From Coprinopsis marcescibilis (lineage: Eukaryota; Basidiomycota; Agaricomycetes; Agaricales; Psathyrellaceae): 64,000 bases of DNA. The notes under the pieces were generated by a model. The model was not told where the DNA came from and made no database searches. It saw only the letters and a program-made list of their open reading frames with translations. Below are positions 1-12,631 of this stretch, one piece after another. Position numbers and translations under genes: made by a program. The stretch covers positions 1 to 64,000 of the forward strand of contig ML210256.1 of the NCBI GenBank assembly GCA_004369085.1, written 5' to 3'. How positions within the stretch are numbered: position 1 is the stretch's first letter; each line of letters starts with the position of its first letter.

Positions 1-366
1 GAATTTCGGTGCGAAATATCGTACATGGGGGGTCCCAAACCAGGATTTTCCGTCCGCACCAGGATAATACATTTGCTGGGATATGGGGGGGTCCTGCTTT
101 TTGCTTGAACGATTGATGTTGCTTATCCTCATTCCATCGTAATCAAGGTGCTTATCGACCTCTTATCGTCAATTGGGAACGAAAAAGCGATGATCTGCTG
201 GCTATGGTCCCGCAATCAACTCTTATCGGTTCAAAAGCCTCCAGAGTCATTTCCAGGACATAGCCTTCCCCCACGGCACCGCCGCATTGACAGAAATACG
301 GAAATACAAAAGTCGACAGAAATGACTCAAGGATGACTTCAACATGACCCGCAGTGCTCTCTCAGC
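1..366. other. gene-poor left edge
   Basis: This stretch precedes the first F-box gene. It holds only a 62-codon open frame (148-336) with no recognisable motif, so I treat it as upstream sequence of the F-box gene. No clear TATA box or repeat was seen. Confidence 0.4.
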
Positions 367-2085
367 ATGGCAATGGAACAGACAGAAACCATACCTGCAG
401 CTCTAACCAACCTCTCTCCGGAACTTTTGCTTTATGTTTTCACCTTCCTCGACGACGCCTCCCTTGTTGAGCTGGGAAAGACGTGTCGTTTCCTCAATAC
501 CGAAGCTCTCACAACCTTCCTCAAGCGCGCAGGTCACTTCAAGTTCGGGGATGAAAGAAGGCCGGAACAACGCCTCGATTACTCTGCAGATCTTTCGCCA
601 AACATTCTTACCGTCTTGCGCTGTGCAGTGTTTACTACAGCGCTCACCCGGATTGCCTACACGATTCCGGGAACAACGCTCCAGAAGGTAGTTCAAGACA
701 TACACGACATTCGGCGAATAGTGGAACGACAGCCGAAAGTACTGGGAGTCTCGCTCTTCATGTGGCAGGTCGATAACAAGATCAAGCAGAGCGGTGGTTG
801 CAGCTTTGCGCAGGGATATCCCATCACCTTGGAGAAATGGTCGAAAATAGCCTGTGAGGCCTTCACAGCCATCATCAACAAGGGCTGTGAGTATCTGGAC
901 TTGCAGTCTGGGGCGAAGCTGGTGGATCCATTGTTGTTCCAAGAGCAGAATTCCCCGGTCACCTCCACTCCTTCATCTCAAGGTATTCGCATTCGTTTCG
1001 GGTCACTGCCCCATGTGCTTACCAGCTGTGCAGAGCCTCCCATTAATATCCAAGTCCCCGAACGAAGCGGGGCGAGGAAAATACTGTCCAAGATAGCGGC
1101 GCCGTTCAAAGTCAAAAAGAAAAGCAAAAGCATCACGGACGCCACGTTTATCTCGACGTCTACCCCTCGGGCAGTCGAACAACTTCGACTCAAGTCCTCA
1201 TTACGCGAGGCTCTGTTGCGTTCCGACATGCTGTTCTCTCCGACGTTCATCTACTGGACAACCTCCCTTCTCCACGCCAGTTCTTCCGCACTCACTACAC
1301 TCACCATCGAGTGCACGACTACGCCTGTTTACACCTGGCATGTCCTCTTCCGCTCCGTCCATCTCACCCAACTTCGATTTCTGAAGATCAAAGTCAGTGA
1401 GCTCCTGGTGGAACGAACCCTCGATATTGCCCCAGACGATCTCATCCGCTTCCTTTCTTGCCACCTGAGCATCGAAGATGTAGCCCTTTATGGTCTCACG
1501 CCAGGAATGCCTTCGGATCATCTTCGAGGTCTGAGGATGCCAGCCTTGCGCTCGTTCATAGCGCATCCATGCTACGTTACATGGCTATTGAACCTCCCAG
1601 TGGCCCAGCTCCCCCGCCTCGACCGTGTCATCGCTTCCACCGAATACTACACTCGACAGCCCTTCAGCCACACCCTCCTCGACTTTGCTCTCGGGGCCCT
1701 CGCTGCCAACCCTCGCAAAATCGCGTTCGGCGTCCGTTTCAAGATCTTGGAGGGGATGTCAGACTGGATGAATGCGCGATCCAAGGGTCCAAATGAGGGA
1801 AATCCTGTCGTTCATCGGTTATCCACGATCGAACGGCTTGAGGTTGCCCTGTCTTGGTATATGGAATTCGATGAGGAGCTGTGGAACATCCTGGCGATGT
1901 TTGTGAACGCGTTCCCAAGTGCCAGGGAAATCACGTTGACAGAGCTGACTGTTGATGCGCAGGTGTGGGATGCGGACAAGCTGAAGGAGTTCTTTGGGGC
2001 TAGGTGTGAGAGGGTTACGACGCTGAAGGTGAACGACTTGCCGGTGATTTATGTACAGGGGGATTGTCCTCCTCTGATGCACTGA
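367..2085 (+). CDS. F-box domain protein, intronless
   Basis: A single open frame of 572 residues runs from ATG to stop without an intron, unusual among its neighbours. Residues about 13-45 form an F-box-like segment (LSPELLLYVFTFLDDASLVEL followed by GKTCRFLN), which normally binds Skp1 within an SCF ubiquitin ligase. The rest is a long leucine-rich stretch with repeated L-x-x-L patterns and no catalytic motif, as in many Agaricomycete F-box proteins with degenerate leucine-rich repeats for target binding. A second ATG-containing frame codon lies just downstream (ATGGCAATGG at 367), so the start could be two codons later. Target and pathway cannot be read from the sequence. The F-box call is fairly secure; a role in ubiquitination is inferred from the family. 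Confidence 0.8.
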   Translation: MAMEQTETIPAALTNLSPELLLYVFTFLDDASLVELGKTCRFLNTEALTTFLKRAGHFKFGDERRPEQRLDYSADLSPNILTVLRCAVFTTALTRIAYTIPGTTLQKVVQDIHDIRRIVERQPKVLGVSLFMWQVDNKIKQSGGCSFAQGYPITLEKWSKIACEAFTAIINKGCEYLDLQSGAKLVDPLLFQEQNSPVTSTPSSQGIRIRFGSLPHVLTSCAEPPINIQVPERSGARKILSKIAAPFKVKKKSKSITDATFISTSTPRAVEQLRLKSSLREALLRSDMLFSPTFIYWTTSLLHASSSALTTLTIECTTTPVYTWHVLFRSVHLTQLRFLKIKVSELLVERTLDIAPDDLIRFLSCHLSIEDVALYGLTPGMPSDHLRGLRMPALRSFIAHPCYVTWLLNLPVAQLPRLDRVIASTEYYTRQPFSHTLLDFALGALAANPRKIAFGVRFKILEGMSDWMNARSKGPNEGNPVVHRLSTIERLEVALSWYMEFDEELWNILAMFVNAFPSAREITLTELTVDAQVWDADKLKEFFGARCERVTTLKVNDLPVIYVQGDCPPLMH

Positions 2086-2789
2086 TGTGGGATGGATAGG
2101 TTTAGGGTATTGGTATTGGTATCGCTATGTTTACGACTGGTCTCAATACAGGAAACGTGTCGTGTTGATCTCGCTCCTAGTCTCCCACTTGCCACCGAAG
2201 TGGCTTTTGATCAGTCCCTTGGGGCCAGAAGACCTCGAGCGACTTAACGCCTTGCTGGTGATTTATGCAAAGTTGCTCAGCCGCTCCTTGGATATGTGGA
2301 GGTGGTCACAACGCCAGTTAAAGATCTTCAAGCCTTCCCATCGATTGAATTTTGGCTGTGTATCTCCCCAAAATCCAAGCAACTATCTCCGTCTTCGTAA
2401 ATACTGCTAAAGGCATTTTGGCGGTCTCGTCAGAATTCCCTTTGGTAGGAAATCTTTGTGATAGTAGTTGTCTGAGAATTCCAGAATTGGATTCAACTCC
2501 TTTACAGAGCTTCCCCAGTTGGGTCAGTCCAGGTTGGAGCTTGATTGACTTTGAGGTTCGAATCAACTTATTGCCGTTTCAGATCTCACAGATCTCAGGG
2601 AGATTACGTTGCCGTGACCTTCGTGCGGTGTATCCGTGGCTTTCTACCATGCGAAGGTAACGTTGCTGATTCATATAATGTGGCCGATGAGAGCAGTTGG
2701 CATCATGTAGTTGCGAGTGCCCATTGCCTGCATCTCTCCCACCACCGTTCTCTACCCCACAGTTACCACAAAGCAGTCAAGAGTCAGTC
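2086..2789. other. intergenic, F-box to P450
   Basis: About 700 bp between two same-strand genes. The open frames here are short, overlap each other in different frames and show no motif. It presumably holds the terminator of the F-box gene and the promoter of the P450 gene. Confidence 0.4.
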
Positions 2790-4870
2790 ATGGCAGGGGT
2801 ATTGCAGAAGGTACAGGAGATATGGCCTATCGACGGCTACATTGTCTTTATAGCTGCAGCAATCGCGCTATATATACCCGTTTATCATCGAAGCGAGGCT
2901 CGAAAGGTGAGTAAACATTGCATATTCCGTTATCCGTTGTCAAATTACCTGCCTATTCGACATTGACGCCTCCTCAGCTGCAACACATACCAGCCGCCGG
3001 ATCTGGTTATGCTTGGATGTTCTACTTCGATGCAGTTAGATACCTTGTTTCTGGTGCAAAGTTCCTGGAGACTGGGTTTAGCCAGGTAAGTCGGGGCATA
3101 ATGTGCGTGAGAAGGCAAGTGCTGACAGCCTGTCCTTTAGGCCCACTCTCAGATTGCTCGTGTTCCTTCGCTGTTTGCTGGATGGGTCGTAGTTCTCCGA
3201 AGCCGCGAAATTATTGAGGAATGGCGCAAAGGGACTGATGAGCTTTTTAGCTTGGATAATGTTCACGATGTGAGTAGAACCTTTCCCTGCTCGCGAAAGA
3301 GAACTCTCCGACTTACACCGGTGTTCTCGGATGCCCCTCCTCAAGTCACTTCAAACTGAGTATACCATGAGCGAGCGGATTATAACAAACCCGTATCACA
3401 TTCCGATTATCAGAAGCCAGCTCCAGAAAGCGTTGCCCCAGCTGATTGCCCCGGTCTACGAGGAGATCGACCTCTCTTTGAAGGCTTCCATTGTAGATTC
3501 GCCCGGTGGTAAGTGCCAGGCCTATACTATGTGCTTACGAATAAGACTAACATCTCGCTTTGCACCCTGTAGAATGGACAGGAATTGACCCTCGCGAGCT
3601 ATTTGTGAAAGCCATTGCTCAAGCGAGTAACAGAATGCTAGTCGGGCTTCCTCTGTGTAAGTCTAAGCTAGCACAAGTCCAATGTCATACGCGACTACAG
3701 CTGATACGCACTCTGCAATTACCAGGTCGCAATGAAGAGTTCCTCGGGGTGGCCATCAACTATACGTTTGATGTCGTTAAGATGTCGACGATTCTACGCC
3801 TATTCCCGAAGTCGGTTAGGCCGTGAGTCTCTGAGCGCTTACTATGCCGAATTGACTTCCTAACCATTTTCTGTCAGTTTGGTCAACAGGCTCCTTCCAA
3901 CTATCGAAAACAGCGTTGCTAAAGGCATGAAGTATCTGGGCCCGATGATAAAAGAGCGAAAGGCGCAGTTTGAGCATCAAGAAGGGAATGTCCCTGTACG
4001 TTTCGAGCAATCATCGCCACCTCTGATCAAGCTAATACTCATCATCCTCTGGGACCTAGGACGACTTCTTGCAATGGATGTTGGAGGACGCCACAGAGGA
4101 AGAGGACCAAGACGATCGTGAGCTCGGGGTCCGAGTTCTTACTTTGAACTTTGTTTCCGTCCACACCACCAGCACCGTGAGTCGGATGCATTCAAACTTC
4201 CGAGCCAGGCCTCGAGTTACTGACGCTTCGTTGGTCATTCAGACTATTTGTCAAGCTACGATCGATTTGGCTGCATACCCACAGTACCAAGATGAGCTTC
4301 GCGCGGAAGCCGAGGCCGTAGTCAAAGAGCACGGCTGGACGAAAGAGGGGCTGGACAAGATGATAAAAATCGACAGCTTCATCAAAGAATCTCAACGCCT
4401 CCACCCCGTATCCACGAGTGAGTTCAAACTATGCATGGTCCCTTTGGCATACTAATAAACCTACCCGCCACAAAGCTCTTCAAGACCGTCTAGTGACACG
4501 CGACTACACTTTCAAGAACGGCGTTACTCTTCCGAAGGGTACCAACATCGCCTTGGACATCGAGCACGGGAATCGCCAATACACGGACCCAGCCACTTTC
4601 GATCCATGGCGGTTCTACAACATCCAGCGTGAGACTGATAAACCATCAAGCATGACCACCCTGGCACCAGAATTCTTGTCATTTGGTCATGGAAGGCACG
4701 CGTGTCCCGGGCGTTTCTTTGCCGCTTACGAGGCCAAGATTGCGTTAGCCTGGCTTCTTCTTAAGTACGACCTGAAGTTGAAGAGTGGAACTAGAGTCCC
4801 GGATATTCTCTTTGGCCCCACTCGCCTTCCCAATCCGAAGAACAAGGTTCTTCTTCGCAGGCGCACCTGA
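2790..4870 (+). CDS. cytochrome P450 monooxygenase (CYP512-like)
   Basis: Multi-exon gene with about ten exons. Exon 1 (2790-2906) encodes an N-terminal membrane anchor (GYIVFIAAAIALYIPVY), exon 2 is 2978-3085, and the last exon ends at TGA 4868-4870. P450 landmarks appear in order: an I-helix segment (NFVSVHTTST), the ExxR motif of the K-helix (ESQRLHP), the FDPWRFYN region, and the heme-binding loop FGHGRHACPGRFFA with the axial cysteine. The oxidised substrate cannot be read from sequence. The heme loop and the HTTST I-helix resemble fungal P450s of the CYP512/ent-kaurene-oxidase-like group, which act on terpenoids. A close relative lies on the opposite strand at 33761-35758. The protein is expected in the ER membrane, working with a P450 reductase. 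Frame is continuous across the splice sites I checked, so it looks functional. Confidence 0.88.
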
Positions 4871-5353
4871 TTTCTCTTTGTTGATATCCCTTTTTTTGCG
4901 TACGTGCAGCACATAATAGCTCTCTGTACTAGTCGTTGCAGGTAGCTTGTAAGGAATGATGCATAAATACAAAGGACCCTACATTGGTCCGGGATACCCA
5001 CACAGAGCCTTCTTGACGATGGCGAATCGGAGTCAATGTAGATGCATCTTAGTTTATGTCCATGCCACGCTTGCCAGTCTCAGTTCTGAAAAGAGGCCCT
5101 CATATTTCATCTCTTTTCTCAGATACACCCGCCTTTGTCGTTCTCTTTTGCCCAGAGTCAGGACAGCTGTTGTAATGGGCGCTCACTAGTATAGGGAGGG
5201 ATCAAATCTCCCGTCGAGGGACGGCAACTGTGTAACCCAAATACAAACAGTGAAGTGATCATGAGGCCAATGGTCTGTCGCAAAGACATCTGTTTTGACT
5301 TGTAAACATAAATAATTTGCTGAACACATGCCGGATGCATTTGGTTCGAACTG
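4871..5353. other. convergent intergenic region
   Basis: This is the 3' region shared by the plus-strand P450 gene and the minus-strand alpha/beta-hydrolase gene. No coding frame here carries a motif, and no repeat was seen. Confidence 0.35.
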
Positions 5354-7224
5354 CTAGTTATTCTGCACGTCACAGACACCGTCTGAATGTGCATACTCTG
5401 CTACTGATATGCCGTCCTCGCAACTTTTGAGCCAATGCTCATCCCTGAGCTTGGGAGATTCTGGACATGACATGCATCTGTCAGAGCTTCGTGATCACTA
5501 TACCAATGACTCACTTGCGAATTGGACGGCCATCTGGCCCCAGCGGATCAAACGCCCTGAGGCGCTTAAAATTGGCATTATCTAGGCAATCCAGTTGTAG
5601 TTTCACAACATCACCATGGAGGCATGAGAACGATAGAGGGCTGATGGGGTCCAAGTCCCATGTATTTTCTTTCCCGGGCACGAGAAACGCCAGACGATCC
5701 AATGCTTGCTTCATCCTTTCATACACAGATTGATTTGGCGGAATGATGTCTGATCTTGAGGGTGGAAGCCTCGACAGAAACTTGACGAGAGCATGATTTG
5801 CAGTTGAAACGCTTCCGGGAACAATTGAAAACGATGATCCTGCCCCTGGGTTGTGGTTCCAAAGGTAATGAACAGTTCGAACGGTCAGGACGATAATTTA
5901 GGCGCCATTGAACACAGAAGGGAGGGAAACCGACCTTTGATCGGATGAAGCACCGGTTCGTTCCTCGCATTCTTTAGGTGCTTTGGAAATGTTTCTGAGT
6001 ATTTATGGGGATGAGACTCATTTCTTTCTCCCTTATTGATAGGGTGTGAGTTTCAGATTTGGGAGTGGGCCTGCCAGCTTACCTGGACGATGAGCACCGG
6101 TTGAGTGATTTGTTCGTAAGCCTCAGCTTCAAGGGGTGCCCGCTGGATTTCATGTAGAAGTAAGTGACTATGCGAGGACGAGACGCGGGCGTGAGAATGA
6201 CCTACGTTTAGGAGGACGCCCACAGTCTCAATGAGACACTGCCGTCGGGAAGGTGGGAACGTTGTCTCCCAGTACGCTATGATCTAGTCGAGTGAACGCA
6301 TAGCAATATTAGATCACCATAGATGTTGCTAACAACGCGAAGTGGAGAACCCTCACCAGATCTATGAAGTCAGGATCGCAGTTCTATTTTGGGTAGGTCA
6401 GTTATTCGGAAAACTGGTAGTGCAATCCTTCCGATCTTCCTCGTTTGATGGAGGTAGGGAAGAAGTACTAGTGAAACGAATTTCGAAATAGATCGCTCAC
6501 CTGACCGAAAAGCAGCTTCACAACCCCTGACATTGCATTCTCTAAGGTCTCTAGGTCCTCTGCAAATGCCCAGCTTTGTACGAGATCTTCCAAAATAGTG
6601 TAAGCCTGTCGCGGTCTAAGAGAAAAAGGTTTAGGTGGTAGCGTCAGTGAGAGGGTTGGTCGCGCAAGCGAAACATGGACTCACTCCACTGATAATGGAG
6701 TGCTGCAAAGTGCGATGCTTAGACACATCTCCGGAAATCTGATGATGACCCATTGGTCAGTGGATGCACTTCCCCGTACGACGACATGACTTGCAAGAGT
6801 GCAAAACGTAGCGCAGCATTAACGGAGATGGTCTCCAGTGCAAGGATGTGACATGGCGGTAGATGCAGCCGCTGACGAAATTGGCGTGGTCAGTGTCACT
6901 AAGAGGAAATAACCAGGACGCAATATGACGCACCAGGCAGCATAAACCAAGATCGGCAGCGTCGACCCATGAGTCGTGTTTTGCAGAGGGTTTGCAATTT
7001 GACTGGCCCATGGAACGCATGTCAAATGCAATAATATTGTAATGTAGGTAAAGGCGAGGGTCGCCAAGCTGGTTGTCGAGCCATGTCGAGTCGAGCAGTA
7101 GAGGGTGGAGAATCATGAGGGTCGGCTTATCAGGATCGAAGCCCCCGACATTGTCGTAATTGGAGGTTGTTCTGTAGTAAATCGAGGCATAGTCGTCGCT
7201 ACTGTAAAGGTCGACGTATGGCAT
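5354..7224 (-). CDS. alpha/beta-hydrolase-fold protein lacking the usual serine
   Basis: Multi-exon minus-strand gene. The first exon starts at ATG 7224 and contains a fold-typical stretch (PTLMILHPLLLDSTWLDNQ, then NIIAFDMRSMGQS) matching the oxyanion strand and the D-x-R-x-x-G-x-S turn of the family. A following exon reads LPPCHILALETISVNAALRF. At the position where hydrolases carry G-x-S-x-G, this protein has A-L-E-T-I, so a glutamate replaces the nucleophilic serine. The 3' exons near 5860-5515 encode SIVPGSVSTANHALVKFLS and continue by splicing into a short last exon ending at 5354. The same substitution recurs, as I recall, in a family of Agaricomycete proteins. Fold assignment is good. 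Activity may be altered or absent, and the substrate is unknown. The middle exons were not fully resolved. Confidence 0.65.
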
Positions 7225-8198
7225 TGAGCTTGATTGTTGTAGCGGAGAAAGAAAAAAGGATCTACGATGGCTGTTCTAACGAGCTCTCGACTGGTGTGTG
7301 CGTTTATCAACCTTCGTGTAGGTGTAGGTGGCTGTGGGTAGAGAAATGACCAAGATTAGGAGTGGGCCGCCCACAGCATAAAACGGGAACGGGAAGTTCT
7401 ATTCTGAGAGGGTTTTAACACTGCAGTGTTTCACGCAGTGACGGGGTATGCATAGCCAAAGATGGCGGTTCCTACCCCAAGATTGCGAGAATCTTTATAG
7501 GTTCGGTCTGTAAATACTGCAATGCTTAGTCCAAGGCTTCTGCAGATGTAGATATCGACTCACACTGCTTTCATCAATCTCAGGCAGTTCCAAACGAAAG
7601 AACCTACAAGTTATTCAGTCGCATGACTTCCTTCTAGCTTCCTAGTACATAGATGCCAGCAGAACCACCTCGAGAAGTTCGTGACTCATATGCCATACAT
7701 ACTCCATTTTCAGCGGGAGTTCTGCGCCAACAAAGAGTCGAAACAAACTCAAGTCGGAAGTTGACGTGTCGGGGGCTAATCGGGCAAGCCCCTATAGCAT
7801 TGCTGGCTCCAATACAGTTGTAAGTTAAGTCAGTCTTAGATCAAGCATCTCAAGACTATAATAAGAGAGTTGAGAGAGAAAGGGAGAACAAGCTTCAATT
7901 GTCCGAGTCGCCCACTGAAGAGTCGCGCGATCACGCAACACAGCCGCAGGAGCAGACGATTGATTGAGAAGGACATCGGTATTTGTGAAAGGGGGCGACG
8001 TAGATGTAATGTATTATGAGTAAATACAGATATTGAGCAACCAGGACAGCAATATGAGGGTGATGATTAGAAACCAGAGACTAAAAATACATGCAAAGCA
8101 ATGGGGTGGAGTGAGAGGGGATGGTGGTCAATTAAATTAAAAGAATAGAAACCGTTTAGCCCGCGAGGGTAAGCAGCGATGATACAGTACCGATTCCT
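7225..8198. other. intergenic, Hsp78 3' side to hydrolase 5' side
   Basis: Nearly 1 kb between two minus-strand genes. It should hold the hydrolase promoter next to 7225 and the Hsp78 3' untranslated region next to 8198. No coding frame with a motif, RNA gene or repeat was seen. Confidence 0.4.
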
Positions 8199-11100
8199 TT
8201 AGAGGGGGTGTTCCTTGTCTTCGCCAAGTGGGGGTGTGTCCTCGGGATTGACCTCTGAATCAGGTCTCGCCACAGTAGGATCAGGGGGGTGGTTGTCTTC
8301 AATGTCAAGCGCATTACCATCCTCAGCAGCCCTAACACGGACGTTATCACCATCCCTTGGAGTAGTCCAAGTTTAGCCAGAATTTCAACAAATTGCGTGG
8401 AGTTCAAACGACTTACCGAATGGTCCCTCTCAACAGCTTCTGTGCCAGCGGGAACAGAAGGTCCGTGCGCACTATTCTAGCAATAGCGCGGGCGCCATAG
8501 AGATCGGAGTATCCAGTTTTCGCCAACCATTCCTTTGCTGATAGATCAACGTCCAAAGTGATACGCCGCGATGTGAGTCTCTCCTCAACATCCTTGAGGC
8601 GCAGGTCCACTACAGTCAAGATCGATTCTCGGGATAGTTTGTTGAAGACTTGGATCGAGTCGAGGCGATTCAGGAGCTCTGGCGGGAAGTATTCGTGGGT
8701 GCGTTCAATGACTTGTGCTTTGGCATCCGCAGTGACAATACCAGTGGTTGGATCACTTGCGGATGGATTGGCCAGAATGTCGCTACCTGCAGTAGAATGC
8801 CGTTGGCTCCGATGTCGATAAAGAAGGAAACTGTAAGCACGTACCGATATTACTCGTCAGACAAATGATAGTGTTCTATGTCAGTAATAATTAGCTGTCT
8901 CTCTCTCTCATCCACAGTGAGAGCAGACACACCTTGAAGTCGATCTTCCGTCCTTGGCTGTCAGTAATCGTTCCCTCGTCAAGGATTTGGAGTAGAATGA
9001 GTGCGACATCCTGCCAGATGAATGTCATTCCAGGCAGCTTGAATCAGATATAGCTTTCACCCACCTTGTGCGCCTTCTCCATCTCATCAAGCAAAACAAC
9101 AGCTGTAATCGGGCTCAATAATTATCCTGATAAGGAGCAGTCACTAGTCCTTACCGTAAGGCTTTCTCCTCACAGCTTCAGTGAGCTGACCTGTATTGTA
9201 AGAAGCTATGAGCACCGCGCATGAGTTCGTAGTCCAATAGGTGACATACCTCCTTCCTCGTAGCCAACGTAACCTGGTGCCGCTCCAATGAGGCGGGACA
9301 CTGTATGCCTGTCGTGGTACTCCGACATGTTGATAGTAATCCTGTGCATCTATAAGAATCCAAGTTGCGATACAAGACAAAAACCTTGAACGCACAACCC
9401 ACGGTTCTCGTCGTTGAACAAGAACGCAGCCAAAGCCTTGCAAAGCTCGGTCTAACGAAATGCGTCAGGACTGTCGCTATAATCGAATCACTTATTGACC
9501 AACCTTTCCAACGCCAGTAGGGCCCATGAACAAGAACGATGCCACAGGTCGATTCGGTGCTTGCAAACCAGCTCGAGAAATCCGAACAGAGTCGCTAATA
9601 GCCGTAACGACGTGGTCTTGTCCGACAACACGACCTCTGAGGGCATCTTCCATCTATCACAGTATCGGTCAGGATCGAAAGTACTGGTGCCAGAATGCCC
9701 CTCTACTCACGTGTACCAGTTTGTCCCTCTCCCCCTTCAACAAGTTCTGAACGGGGATGCCAGTGGCACGAGCAACTACTCTGGCGATATCATTTGACGT
9801 GACACGGTCATGGAGCATTGCCAAAGGTGATTCGACTTCTTGCTCAGGTTCATCCTTGGGTAGTTGTCGCTCGAGCTCTGGTATCGTGGCAAATCGCAGT
9901 CGCGAAGCCAATTCGTATTGACCTTCTCGTTGCGCGACCTCGAGCTGATATTTGGCATCCTCAAGTTTCTTTTTATTCGCCTTGATTTGGTCGAGGCGGT
10001 GCCGCTCTGTACGTTACAGTGAATCAGATCTACCTTCCAATCGAACGAAGGTTACCAAGGCACGTACCAGCTTTCCAAAGGTTCGTCATAATCTCTGCTT
10101 CTGAACGCTTGAGCTTCAGGTCATTTTCCACCTTTTGCCGCCTCTCCACGCTGAATATATCAGTTTCATTCTTCAAGCTTTCCAGCTCGATCTGGAGTGT
10201 CACAATCTCACGATCGAGTGCTTCGAGTTCGTCAGGTTTGCTTTCTTGAGCCAGGCGTAGAGCGGATGCTGCTTCGTCGACGAGATCAATAGCTTTGTCC
10301 GGGAGGAACCGGTCCGAGACGTAGCGAGCGCCATATACAGCAGCTAGATCCAAGGTCAGTGCTGGGCAGAGGGAAGAGTGCGGCGACAAACCTGTCACCA
10401 AGGCACTATCGGAAATTTCAACACCGTGGTGCACTTCATATTTCGGTTTTAAACCGCGAAGAATCGATATAGTCGCGCCAACTGTCGGCTCCTCGATGTT
10501 TACCGGCTGGAATCGACGCTCCAAAGCGGCGTCCTTCCCAATGGTCTTCCTATACTCATCAGCTGCAAGGGTTTCGTCAGAACTGCACGTATTCCGCGAT
10601 GCGAGTATGCGTACGTGTTGTTGCGCCCACAAGCCGAAGGCCCCTGGCTAGCGAAGGCTTGATCATTTGTCCACCATCCACACTTCCTTCAGCCTTTCCG
10701 ATGTTGAAAAGTGTGTCTACGTGTGCTCGTTAGACACGAGCCGGGTCGTGATGACATTTGCGCCCAACTTACGAATTTCGTCAATAAAGCAGATGACATT
10801 CTCGGCCTGAGACACAAGTCAGAAACGTAAAGACGGGCCTGTAGAAAGATAATGACCTCTTCTTCGATGTCCTTGATTAAGGCTTTGAACTTCTCTTCGA
10901 ATTGGCCTCGAATCCCAGAGCCTGCTACGACAGCTGCGAGGTCTAGGGACAACACTCGCTTGTGTTGTAAGGACTGGGGATGTGTCAGCCTGACAGCACT
11001 TTTGGTGAGCAGAAGATGACCTACCTCTGGAACTTCTCCAGCCACAATCCTACTCGCTAACCCTTCCACAATGGCGGTTTTTCCAACACCAGGCGGGCCA

Positions 11101-11751
11101 AGGAGCTACGTCACGAAAGTGTGAGAGAGAGACGCGACATCGAGTGTTTCAAATGCCTACAACTGGATTAGATTTGGTCCTTCGTGAAAGAACTGCAACA
11201 ATAGTTCAGTATTAAAACAGTGTAGTCGGTAGAAACAGCACGCACTTTGGATGGTTCTACGAATCTCTAAAGCGTATGTAAGTGAGCTTTTTGTCGTGAA
11301 ACAGCCACACAGGTATCACACACCATCATCTCGACCAATTGTGGGATCAAGCTTGCCTTTCCTTGCGAGCTCAGTGAGGTCTACACTCTGCAACGTCGGA
11401 TATTGGTTACACTTCACGCCAGCTTGCAATTGCGGGAGTTTCACTCACATATTGCTTCAAAGCTTCTCCCTTTTGTGGCTGCTGGCCCATACTAAACCCC
11501 GGAAATCCTCCTCCGCCACCACCTCCAGGGTAATTTGCATACCCTCGCACACTCCCAATGTTCCAATGAGAGACTGGCACGCATGCCAACGGGGTCACTG
11601 CCAACGGGCTTAAACGCGTCCTGGTCCGTTCGTACCGTACAATCGGTACCACCGATGTCAAAGCTCGGGCTTCCAGCTGCCTCAACTGCGACTGCACGAC
11701 CTTCTGCGCCTTCACTGTGACATTGCTGAAACCCCTTGTCGTGGCAAACAT
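8199..11751 (-). CDS. HSP78: mitochondrial Hsp78/ClpB-type disaggregase
   Basis: Large minus-strand gene with many introns. The start is the ATG at 11751 ([19 protein letters not shown]), giving a basic, hydroxylated N-terminus typical of a mitochondrial presequence, followed by a Gly-rich patch. The first AAA+ module carries [20 protein letters not shown] (near 11090-11040) and further on the arginine-rich Clp region. A coiled-coil middle domain lies near 10270-10030 ([13 protein letters not shown]). The second module is around 9900-9000, with the Clp C-terminal segment near 8620-8413 ([13 protein letters not shown]). The short last exon has an acidic tail ending EDKEHPL. There is no ClpB N-domain, which fits Hsp78 rather than cytosolic Hsp104. 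Such proteins resolubilise aggregates in the matrix with mtHsp70. Family call is firm; the organelle is inferred. Confidence 0.9.
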
Positions 11752-12594
11752 CGCTTTCTGCACCGTTTGGTCAGCCTTCTGCGGCTATCGAGTTGGAAGC
11801 TTAAAGATGAGAGTTTTAAATTGAGAGAGATGAGACTTTCAAATAGACATCGGGTACATATGGGTTCGCACCATTCGAGACAGTGACAGAAATTGCCAGA
11901 ACGTCCGATTGATTGTCTTGCCGCCAACGCGCCCGTTCGGAGTCAGAACTCGACGATGACGTTGAGTTTCCGGTAACTTCCTTTGACTTGGCGATTGATG
12001 GAAAATTTAGGTTAGGGTTACACTGGCGAAGAGCGAACTTGGACCTTGCTTGGACCAGATTCAAGCCTCAAGGTTGTGCACAAAGGTTCGAAATGGAAAT
12101 AACAGGGTATGCATATGCCAGGCTGTTTTACCGTGACACGGAATTTGAATAGATATGGTGGACAAAGACTACCCGCATGGATCCGTGTAGAATATCTGTT
12201 TCCCACTCGCATCAAACAGCGTAAATGTACTTAGGCGCCTAAAACTCAGAAAGCTCTAAGTCTGGGCTAATTGCGCTCCCCAAGTTCTGGCAGATAGCTC
12301 AAATTTGACTCTCGGAGGTCTCCCACAGCTCTCAGTACCACTCACATGGCGTGACTCTGACCTCAGTCCCAATCCGCTTTGCCTCTAAATCTCTTTCAAG
12401 TCTTGGCTCTTGTCGGATAATTGTCGGATGCGACGCGCTCACGTGGTATCGTCTTGATCTTGAAGTTCATTGTAAAGGAGAGGACAATGCGTGGCCCAGA
12501 CTACTAAGGTTTGAACCTCGTTTGATCTCAGGTCGGACGTTGATCTTGAGCCACAAGGTTTCTGGGGTTTCTGGAAATGGCTCCAGGCTGAGGG
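11752..12594. other. divergent promoter region, HSP78 / FunK1
   Basis: Sequence between the divergent Hsp78 and FunK1 genes. Open frames here (for example 11913-12152) are unsupported and overlap one another. A TATA-like element ends the region on the FunK1 side. Confidence 0.4.
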
Positions 12595-12601
12595 TATATA
12601 A
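12595..12601 (+). promoter_or_regulatory. TATA-like element upstream of FunK1 gene
   Basis: TATATAA lies about 31 bp upstream of an ATG in good context (CCATGG at 12631-12636). Its spacing suggests transcription starts close to that ATG, which matters because that ATG is not in frame with the kinase exons. Confidence 0.4.
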
Positions 12602-12631
12602 CCAGCCCCAACCAAGCCTCAACAACTTGCC

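Noticed and set aside
11913..12152. Plus-strand frame in the HSP78-FunK1 intergenic region
   Set aside because: No motif, no splice structure, and a minus-strand frame overlaps it; it lies in the divergent promoter region.
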